From the NCBI RefSeq assembly GCF_014650995.1, contig NZ_BMWA01000006.1, positions 248,891-312,890 on the forward strand: a stretch of DNA of 64,000 bases, given 5' to 3'. Position 1 is the first letter of the stretch, and each line of letters starts with the position of its first letter. Below the pieces are notes generated by a model. That model worked only from the letters and a program-made list of their open reading frames with translations, did no database searches and was not told where the DNA came from. Source of the DNA: Streptomyces viridiviolaceus (GTDB lineage: Bacteria; Actinomycetota; Actinomycetes; Streptomycetales; Streptomycetaceae). Both the position numbers and the translations under genes were made by a program. Shown one piece after another: positions 58,025-64,000 of this stretch.

Positions 58025-58597
58025 CTAGCCGAGCGACTCCAGGAAGCCGAGCGCCACCCGCCAGGTGGCCTCGGCCGCCTCCTCGTCCCAGTCCGGCAGC
58101 TCGGGGTCGGTGTAGAGGTGACCGGCCCCCGCGTACCGGTACACCTCCACGTCGGCGCCGGCCCGGCCCATCTGCAGGTACCAGGCGCTGAGCCAGTCGT
58201 CCGTCTCGAACGGGTCCGGTTCGGCGACGTGCAGCTGCACCGGCAGATCGTCCACCGCGGCATTGGGGGCGATGTCCGAGGTGCCGTGCAGCAGGAGCAG
58301 TCCGCGCGCCTGGTGGTCGCCGAGGGCGAGGGTCTGGGCGACGGAGGCGCCGAGCGAGAACCCGGCGTACACCAGCCCCCGGTCGGAGTACGGCGCCGCG
58401 GCCAGCACGGCCCGCTTCAGCAGCTCCTCCTTGCCGATCTCCTCCTTGTGGGCCATGCCCTCCTCGACCGTGTCGGACGTGCGTCCCTCGAAGAGGTCCG
58501 GTGTCCACACCTGGTGACCGGCGTCACGCAGCCGGTCGGCGGCCTGCCGCACCGCGGGCCTGAGGCCGTAGGTCGAATGAAAGAGCACGATGTTCAT
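58025..58597 (-). CDS. Dienelactone hydrolase-like alpha/beta hydrolase
   Basis: The 190-residue protein is an alpha/beta hydrolase of the dienelactone hydrolase group. MNIVLFHSTYGLRPAVRQAA opens the fold, VWTPDLFEGRT follows, GFSLGASVAQTLAL holds the nucleophile, and GAGHLYTDPELPDW the His. The nucleophile is Ser rather than the Cys of classic dienelactone hydrolase, so the substrate probably differs. The ATG at 58597 is chosen from the fold; no ribosome binding site is seen. Confidence 0.85.
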   Translation of the reverse strand: MNIVLFHSTYGLRPAVRQAADRLRDAGHQVWTPDLFEGRTSDTVEEGMAHKEEIGKEELLKRAVLAAAPYSDRGLVYAGFSLGASVAQTLALGDHQARGLLLLHGTSDIAPNAAVDDLPVQLHVAEPDPFETDDWLSAWYLQMGRAGADVEVYRYAGAGHLYTDPELPDWDEEAAEATWRVALGFLESLG

Positions 58598-58691
58598 GGG
58601 GACATGGTGCCAGCCGGGTGTGACACCGCGGCCGAGCGCCCGTACCCAGGACCGCTCCGAAGTCACATGTTCATGGGTCGGCGCCGCCGGT

Positions 58692-58697
58692 TAGGTT
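58692..58697 (+). promoter_or_regulatory. -10 element (TAGGTT), leaderless gene at 58705
   Basis: TAGGTT ends 7 bases before the ATG at 58705, and no Shine-Dalgarno sequence precedes it. Confidence 0.5.
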
Positions 58698-58704
58698 CGT
58701 GGGC

Positions 58705-59829
58705 ATGGAGAACATACTCCGCCCGCTGATCGTGGTCGGCGGCTCCGTCATCCTGACCCTGCTCATCGGCTGGGCCACCGACCTGCTGCTGCGCAAGGCC
58801 GACGAACGGCATCACGAGACACCCCTGTGGGGGCTGCTGCGCCGCGCCCGCGTCCCGTACCAGCTCGTGCTGTGCGCGGCGCTGCTGAGAGGGTCGTACG
58901 TCGAGGCCCAGGTGTTCCCGTCGCACCGGGCGGGCATCGGCCGGACGCTCACGCTGGTGCTGATCGGCTCGGCGGCCTGGCTGGTGATCCGGATCGCCGC
59001 GGCGATCGTCGAGACGTCGTACTCCCGCTACGCCCACGCGCGTGCCCAGCGCGACCCGGCCCGGGTGCGCCGGGTCCGCACCCAGGTGTCGCTGATCATG
59101 CGCGTGGTCTCCGCGGTGGTCGGCGTGGTGGCCGTGGCGTCGATGCTGCTGACGTTCCCCGAGATGCGCGCGGCCGGCGCCTCGCTGCTGGCCTCGGCGG
59201 GCGTCCTCGGCATCGTGGCCGGCATCGCGGCGCAGTCCACGCTCAGCAACATGTTCGCCGGGTTCCAGATCGCCTTCGGCGACATGGTGCGCATGGGCGA
59301 CACGGTCGTGGTGGACGGCGAGTGGGGCACGGTCGAGGAGATCACGCTGACCTACCTGACGGTGCGCACCTGGGACGAGCGCCGGATCACCATGCCGGTG
59401 TCGTACTTCACGTCCAAGCCGTTCGAGAACTGGTCGCGCGGCACGCCGCAGATGACCGGCACCGTCTTCTGGCACGTCGACCACTCCGCGCCGGTGGAGG
59501 CCATGCGCGAGCGGCTCCGTGACATCCTGCGCGACTGCCCGGCCTGGGACGGCCGCGCCTACAACCTGTCCGTCACGGACACCACCGCGAACACCATGCA
59601 GGTGCGGGCCCTGGTCACGGCGAAGGACGCGGACGACATCTGGACGGTACGGGTCGAGGTGCGCGAGCAGATGATCCGCTGGCTGGCCGACGAGCACCCG
59701 TACGCGCTGCCCCGCGTCAACACGGCGGACGCGGCCCTGCCGCCCGGCCGCGACGGCTTCCCCCGCCCCCGCCCCACCTCCGACGGCACCCCGCGCCGCT
59801 TCCCCGAACAACCGACGAAGGGCCTGTGA
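58705..59829 (+). CDS. MscS-family mechanosensitive channel
   Basis: The 374-residue protein has four membrane helices. The last, with LLASAGVLGIVAGIAAQSTL near residue 160-185, is the pore-lining MscS helix. NMFAGFQIAFGDMVRMGDTV and GTVEEITLTYLTVRTWDERR are the beta domain, and MPVSYFTSKPFENWSR its end. The large C-terminal domain (to about 340) would form the cytoplasmic cage. It should release solutes on osmotic downshock. A Pro/Arg-rich tail ends the protein. The mRNA is probably leaderless. A 109-bp tandem array follows. Confidence 0.92.
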   Translation: MENILRPLIVVGGSVILTLLIGWATDLLLRKADERHHETPLWGLLRRARVPYQLVLCAALLRGSYVEAQVFPSHRAGIGRTLTLVLIGSAAWLVIRIAAAIVETSYSRYAHARAQRDPARVRRVRTQVSLIMRVVSAVVGVVAVASMLLTFPEMRAAGASLLASAGVLGIVAGIAAQSTLSNMFAGFQIAFGDMVRMGDTVVVDGEWGTVEEITLTYLTVRTWDERRITMPVSYFTSKPFENWSRGTPQMTGTVFWHVDHSAPVEAMRERLRDILRDCPAWDGRAYNLSVTDTTANTMQVRALVTAKDADDIWTVRVEVREQMIRWLADEHPYALPRVNTADAALPPGRDGFPRPRPTSDGTPRRFPEQPTKGL

Positions 59830-60437
59830 CCCCGGCCACGCACCCCGCCCAAGCGGCGGGCCACTCCGGGCGACGCACCGGCGCCGCACCCACCCCGACG
59901 TCACACCAGCACCGTGCCCCGACCACAACGACCACGGCCCCACTCCCCCACCACCCCAGCCGTGAACCCCACCCGGCCACCACACCCAGCACCGAACCCG
60001 CCCCGGCCATCGCGCCAGCACGGTGCCCCGACCACAACGGCCACGGACTCGCTCCCCCACCACCCCAGCCGTGAACCCCACCCGGCCACCACACCCAGCA
60101 CCGAACCCGCCCCGGCCATCGCGCCAGCACGGTGCCCCGACCGCAACGGCCACGGACTCGCTCCGCCCACGCACCAGTCCGCTCACCCCGGCCACGGACC
60201 CGGCCGTCACGTCTCCCGGCCGCTCTTGCCGACAGCACCCGTACGCGCGTCCGCGCCGTCGTCGGGGCCCGGCGCCCGCATGCCCCAGCTCCGGGCGCCG
60301 ACGCGCACGGTCGGGTGCAGGCCGGGTGGCCCCCCACCGCGGCGGCACCATGAACCGCCTCGCCACCTCACCGCCGAGGCACCCCGTCGCCGTGGTCCCG
60401 TCACGCGCGCGGGACGCCGGGCACGTGGCCGCGGGGC
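59830..60437. other. 608-bp gene-free region after the MscS gene
   Basis: The part 59906-60165 is the 109-bp tandem array. The rest (60166-60437) is GC-rich, open in several frames but without coding bias in any, and holds no structure I can name. The genes on both sides converge. Confidence 0.5.
59906..60165. repeat. Tandem repeat, 109-bp unit, about 2.4 copies
   Basis: Units begin at 59906, 60015 and 60124, each with CCAGCAC-GTGCCCCGACC. The first two full units share CACCCCAGCCGTGAACCCCA and CACCCAGCACCGAACCCGCC with few changes; the third is cut after about 42 bp. Because 109 is not a multiple of three, no frame continues through the array. It is not a CRISPR: there are no unique spacers. 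Confidence 0.85.
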
Positions 60438-62024
60438 TCACCGCAGGCTGCGCACGTCCAGGTGACGCAGCACCCGGTCCACGATCTCCGGGTCGGCGCC
60501 GGGTTCGCTGCGGGCCGCCAGTACCTCGTGCCGGGCGGCGCTCAGCATCTCGCCCTGGATGCGCCGGATCCGCTTCAGCCGCCGGACCCGTTGCTCGTGG
60601 GCCTCGCGCCGCTCCTCGTCGCCGATCTCCGGGCTGATCCGCACCCCGATGTCGAAGGCCCGCCGCAGCATCTGCTCGGACAGCTCCTCCGGCAGCTCCT
60701 CGACCGCCTCGATCTCGCGCAGCCGCTTCTTCGCCGCCTTCGCGGCCCGCACGGCCAGTGCCCGCTCGAAGTCCTTCTCCCGCTCGGTGTCCGCCCGCAC
60801 CCCGAGCCGGTTCACCAGCCAGGGCAGGGTGAGCCCCTGCACCAACAGGGTCACCATGATCACCCCGAACGCGATGAAGATGATCTCCTCACGGTTGGGA
60901 AAGGCGGACCCGTCGTCGGTCTCCAGGGGGATCGCGAGCGCCAGCGCCACGGAGGCGACACCCCGCATACCCGCCCACCACATGACGACGGTCTCCCGCC
61001 AGCTCATCGGGATGTCCTCGTCCTGGTCCCGTTTGGCGTGCAGCCGCTTCGTCAGCCAGGTGGCCGGCAGCAGCCACACCAGCCGCACGAGGACGACCAC
61101 GCACACGACCGCGGCGGACCAGCCCAACAGCTCGGTCCACCGCCCGGAGGCCGTGCGGATCGCGTTGTGCAGCTCCAGCCCGATCAGTCCGAACGCGACC
61201 CCCGTGACGAGCGTGTCGACGACGTCCCAGACGGTGTGCCCCGCGAGCCGGGTCATCACGTCGTCGGCGCCGACGGCGTACTCGGCCAGGAACATCGCGG
61301 TGGTGAGCACGGCGAGGACCCCGGAGCCGTGCAGTTCCTCGGCCAGGATGTACGACGCGTACGGCACCAGCAGCGTCAGCCCGATCTGCAGGGTGGCGTC
61401 CCCCAGCAGGTCCAGCAGTTTGTAGGCGCCCCAGCCGAGCGCGAGGCCCACGGCGACGGCGACGACGGCGGACAGCACCAGTTCCAGGCCGGCCTTCCAC
61501 GGCGAGAAGGTGCCGCCGACGGCCGCGGCGATGGCCACGTGGTACAGGACGATGGCCGTCACGTCGTTGAACAGCCCCTCGCCCTCCAGGATGGACACCA
61601 GCCGGCGTGGCAACCCCAGCTGCCCGGCGACGGCGGTCGCCGCGACCGGGTCGGGCGGCGCCACCAGCGCCCCGAGCGCGAAGGCGGCGGCGAGGGGCAG
61701 CCCCGGCACGATCGCGTGGGCCACCGTGGCCACGCACGCCATGGTGACGAAGACCAGCGCGACCGCCAGCAGGAAGATGGGCCGTTTGTTGGCCGCGAAC
61801 TGCCGCCAGGACGTCCGCCGCACGGCCGCGTACAGCAGCGGCGGCAACAGGGCCGGCAGGATGAGGTCGGGCGGGATGTCGACGTTGGGCACGAACTCCA
61901 GCAGCGCCAGGACGATCCCGAGCACCGTCATCAGCACCGGCGCCGGCAGCCCGAGCCGGTCCCCGACCGGGACACTGATCAGGGCCCCGAGCAACAGCAC
62001 GAACAGCAGGGCCAACTGATCCAC
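60438..62024 (-). CDS. CPA1-family Na+(K+)/H+ antiporter
   Basis: The 528-residue protein has 12 or more membrane helices. ALVAPPDPVAATAVAGQLGL and ILEGEGLFNDVTAIVLYHVA hold the ND-type ion-binding Asp, and WWAGMRGVASVALALAIPLE is the other CPA1 signature. A charged cytoplasmic tail of about 110 residues follows (EKDFERALAVRAAKAAKKRL), with coiled-coil potential. It should exchange Na+ or K+ for H+ for pH and salt control. The GTG has GGAG 9 bases upstream. Confidence 0.93.
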   Translation of the reverse strand: MDQLALLFVLLLGALISVPVGDRLGLPAPVLMTVLGIVLALLEFVPNVDIPPDLILPALLPPLLYAAVRRTSWRQFAANKRPIFLLAVALVFVTMACVATVAHAIVPGLPLAAAFALGALVAPPDPVAATAVAGQLGLPRRLVSILEGEGLFNDVTAIVLYHVAIAAAVGGTFSPWKAGLELVLSAVVAVAVGLALGWGAYKLLDLLGDATLQIGLTLLVPYASYILAEELHGSGVLAVLTTAMFLAEYAVGADDVMTRLAGHTVWDVVDTLVTGVAFGLIGLELHNAIRTASGRWTELLGWSAAVVCVVVLVRLVWLLPATWLTKRLHAKRDQDEDIPMSWRETVVMWWAGMRGVASVALALAIPLETDDGSAFPNREEIIFIAFGVIMVTLLVQGLTLPWLVNRLGVRADTEREKDFERALAVRAAKAAKKRLREIEAVEELPEELSEQMLRRAFDIGVRISPEIGDEERREAHEQRVRRLKRIRRIQGEMLSAARHEVLAARSEPGADPEIVDRVLRHLDVRSLR

Positions 62025-62113
62025 GGTCAGCGCTCCGGTGGGTCTCGGCGTTCACACGGCAGTTTCCAGCCTGCCACGCGGGCCGTCCCACCAGCGCGTT
62101 CGGCGCCTGTCGG

Positions 62114-62596
62114 CTACAGAACGCGCCGCATCGCGCGGTGCGGTATCCCCGCGTCGGGGAACTCCGGCCCGTACGCCTCGTACCCCAGTCGCTCGTAGAA
62201 CCCCAGCGCGTGCGTCTGCGCGTGCAGGTCCACCGCCGTGAGCCCCCGCGCGCGTGCCGCCTCCTCGATGGCCCGCACCAGCGCGGCCCCCACGCCCAGT
62301 CCGCGGGCCGCCGCGGTCACCGCGAGCCTCCCGAGGGAACCCACGGCCGCCTCGCCACCGGTCTTCGCCGCGGCGGCCTCGCCGTGCAGCAGCCGGCCGG
62401 TGCCCAGCGGCACGCCGTCCTCCCGGACCGCCAGGACGTGCACCGCGACGGCGTCGTACACGTCGTACTCGATGTCCTCGGGGACGTGCTGCTCGGCGAC
62501 GAAGACGTCCTTGCGGACGGCGAAGCACGCCTCCCGGTCGGCGGGGTCCTCGGCGATGCGCACCTCGTACGCCGGCACGTGCGAGGGACCGCTCAC
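62114..62596 (-). CDS. GNAT N-acetyltransferase
   Basis: The 160-residue protein is a GNAT enzyme close to the ElaA-like type. [20 protein letters not shown] and [19 protein letters not shown] form the start, [22 protein letters not shown] the acetyl-CoA site with R-x-x-G-x-G, and [20 protein letters not shown] the C-terminal Tyr. The substrate is unknown. The GTG overlaps the stop of the pseudouridine synthase gene (GTGA), so the two are coupled. Confidence 0.9.
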   Translation of the reverse strand: MSGPSHVPAYEVRIAEDPADREACFAVRKDVFVAEQHVPEDIEYDVYDAVAVHVLAVREDGVPLGTGRLLHGEAAAAKTGGEAAVGSLGRLAVTAAARGLGVGAALVRAIEEAARARGLTAVDLHAQTHALGFYERLGYEAYGPEFPDAGIPHRAMRRVL

Positions 62597-63537
62597 GCGT
62601 AGGTCTCCTCACGGACGCTGTCCAGGGCCTGCTGCAGGTCCTCGGGGTACTCGCTGGCGTACTCCACCCAGTCGCCGCTGCCGGGGTGCTCGAAGCCGAG
62701 CCGCACGGCGTGCAGCCACTGGCGGGTGATGCGCAGGCGCTTGGCGAGCGTCGGGTCGGCCCCGTAGGTCAGGTCGCCGACGCAGGGGTGCCGGTGGGCG
62801 GCCATGTGGACACGGATCTGGTGGGTGCGGCCGGTCTCCAGCTTCACGTCGAGCAGGGAGGCCGCACGGAACGCCTCCACGAGGTCGTAGTGCGTGACGG
62901 AGGGCTTGCCGTCGGCGGTGACCGCCCACTTGTAGTCGTGGTTCGGGTGGCGGCCGATGGGCGCGTCGATGGTGCCGCTGGTCGGGTCGGGGTGGCCCTG
63001 CACGAGCGTGTGGTAGCGCTTGTCGACCGTGCGCTCCTTGAACTGGCGCTTGAGCGAGGTGTACGCCCGCTCCGACTTGGCCACCACCATCAGCCCGGAG
63101 GTGCCCACGTCCAGGCGGTGCACGATGCCCTGCCGCTCGGCGGCGCCGGACGTCGAGATGCGGTACCCGGCGGCGGCGAGGCCGCCGATGACGGTCGGCC
63201 CGGACCAGCCGGGCGACGGGTGGGCGGCCACACCGACCGGCTTGACGATCACGACCACGTCCTCGTCGTCGTGCACGATCTCCATGCCCTCGACCGGCTC
63301 GGCGACGACCTGCACCGGCGCGGGCGCCTGCGGCATCTCGACCTCCAGCCACGCGCCGCCGCGCACCCGCTCGGACTTGCCCACCACCGACCCGTCGACC
63401 TGCACCTTGCCCGCCGCGGCAAGCTCCGCGGCCTTGGTACGGGAGAAGCCGAACATGCGGGAGATGGCGGCGTCGACGCGCTCGCCCTCCAGGCCGTCGG
63501 GCACGGGCAGGGTACGGATCTCGGGAAGGGTGCTCAC
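62593..63537 (-). CDS. RluA-family pseudouridine synthase (RluD-like)
   Basis: The 314-residue protein has an N-terminal S4 domain ([20 protein letters not shown]) and a catalytic domain with the motif [19 protein letters not shown], in which Asp is the nucleophile, plus [21 protein letters not shown]4 plus this layout fits RluD, which modifies 23S rRNA helix 69. CATACT lies 6 bases before the GTG, so the mRNA may be leaderless. It lies just downstream of lspA, as in many bacteria. Confidence 0.93.
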   Translation of the reverse strand: MSTLPEIRTLPVPDGLEGERVDAAISRMFGFSRTKAAELAAAGKVQVDGSVVGKSERVRGGAWLEVEMPQAPAPVQVVAEPVEGMEIVHDDEDVVVIVKPVGVAAHPSPGWSGPTVIGGLAAAGYRISTSGAAERQGIVHRLDVGTSGLMVVAKSERAYTSLKRQFKERTVDKRYHTLVQGHPDPTSGTIDAPIGRHPNHDYKWAVTADGKPSVTHYDLVEAFRAASLLDVKLETGRTHQIRVHMAAHRHPCVGDLTYGADPTLAKRLRITRQWLHAVRLGFEHPGSGDWVEYASEYPEDLQQALDSVREETYA

Positions 63538-63597
63538 CCGTCGAGTATGCCGGACGGGTCCGACAAGCCCGTACGGCAGCCTGGGCGCTCGGCCCGC

Positions 63598-64000
63598 TCA
63601 GTCCTTGTGGACGGTCCCGTCCGGGTCCAGGCCCCGGAAGGACAGCAGCACGATCAGGATGCCGCCGCAGACGATCGCCGAGTCGGCGAGGTTGAAGACC
63701 GCGAAGTGCTTCGGCGCGATGAAGTCGACCACCGCGCCCTCGAAGACGCCGGGCGAGCGGAAGATCCGGTCGGTGAGGTTGCCGAGGGCACCGCCGAGCA
63801 GCAGGCCGAGCGCGATCGCCCACGGCAGGCTGTAGAGCTTGCGCGCGAGGCGGGCGATCACGACGATCACGGCCGCCGCGATCACCGTGAAGATCACGGT
63901 GAAGGCCTCGCCGAAGCCGAAGGCCGCGCCCGCGTTGCGGATCGCCTCGAACCTCAGCCAGTCCCCGATGATCTCGATGGGCTCGTGGTGTTCCAGCTTG
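63598..64000 (-). CDS. lspA: Lipoprotein signal peptidase (3' part)
   Basis: The last 134 residues are present; the start lies beyond 64000. [36 protein letters not shown] (first catalytic Asp) and [20 protein letters not shown] (second Asp) are the SPase II motifs. The aspartic protease removes signal peptides from lipoproteins after Lgt has lipidated them; lgt is also in this window at 23007. The protein ends [10 protein letters not shown]. Confidence 0.95.
   Translation of the reverse strand, partial: KLEHHEPIEIIGDWLRFEAIRNAGAAFGFGEAFTVIFTVIAAAVIVVIARLARKLYSLPWAIALGLLLGGALGNLTDRIFRSPGVFEGAVVDFIAPKHFAVFNLADSAIVCGGILIVLLSFRGLDPDGTVHKD

Noticed and set aside
59906..60165. Gly/Val/Trp-rich repeat protein on the minus strand
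   Set aside because: The 109-bp unit changes frame at each copy, so no continuous reading exists, and no start has a ribosome binding site.
60207..60404. Small minus-strand gene before the antiporter
   Set aside because: The frame is Arg/Gly-rich, lacks a ribosome binding site and shows no coding bias.

Overview
The window is very GC-rich, with third codon positions almost all G or C, many GTG starts, 4-base ATGA/GTGA overlaps and very short mRNA leaders. This points to a Streptomyces chromosome. The gene set and order (gltBD, trp, lgt, his, dnaE, phoD, lspA) match what I remember of the conserved core of the Streptomyces coelicolor chromosome. That is recall, not a search.

Layout. 1-7.3 kb: the start of an unidentified leftward gene, a frameshifted GNAT acetyltransferase, an HExxH protease, a DHA2 drug exporter divergent from its MarR regulator with two matching 18-bp operators, a SIMPL protein, a vWA protein, a rhomboid protease and a GH46 chitosanase. 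7.3-13.4 kb: gltB-gltD (NADPH glutamate synthase). 13.7-14.5 kb: a VIT1-type iron/manganese transporter. 14.7-22.9 kb: a tightly coupled seven-gene operon with four consecutive ADP-ribosylglycohydrolase-family proteins, a ribokinase-like kinase, a class III CoA-transferase and a CitE-like lyase. Its substrate is not evident, and it is the most promising undescribed system here. 23.0-31.9 kb: lgt, a DsbA-like protein, and the tryptophan region trpA, trpB, trpM, trpC, three small membrane proteins, trpE and hisI. 32.6-38.4 kb: the histidine operon hisD-hisC-hisB-(54-aa membrane protein)-hisH-priA-ridA-hisF. PriA is expected to serve both histidine and tryptophan synthesis, because no trpF is present. 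38.6-48.0 kb: a membrane protein with beta-helix-like repeats, a helical protein, a LON-domain protein, YbaK, a possible small ribosomal protein, an ABC exporter and an NYN-domain protein. 48.1-51.7 kb: dnaE. 51.9-64 kb: a DUF2252 protein, a second DsbA-like protein, phoD, a secreted M43-type metalloprotease, an alpha/beta hydrolase, an MscS channel, a CPA1 antiporter, a GNAT enzyme, an RluA-family pseudouridine synthase and the 3' part of lspA.

Long hairpins end most transcription units. At least nine genes have a -10-like hexamer 6-8 bases from the start codon, the layout of leaderless mRNA. Two intergenic tandem-repeat arrays (about 82-88 bp and 109 bp units) and two probable Streptomyces dispersed repeats fill most of the non-coding space. 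No tRNA, rRNA, CRISPR array or insertion sequence was seen.
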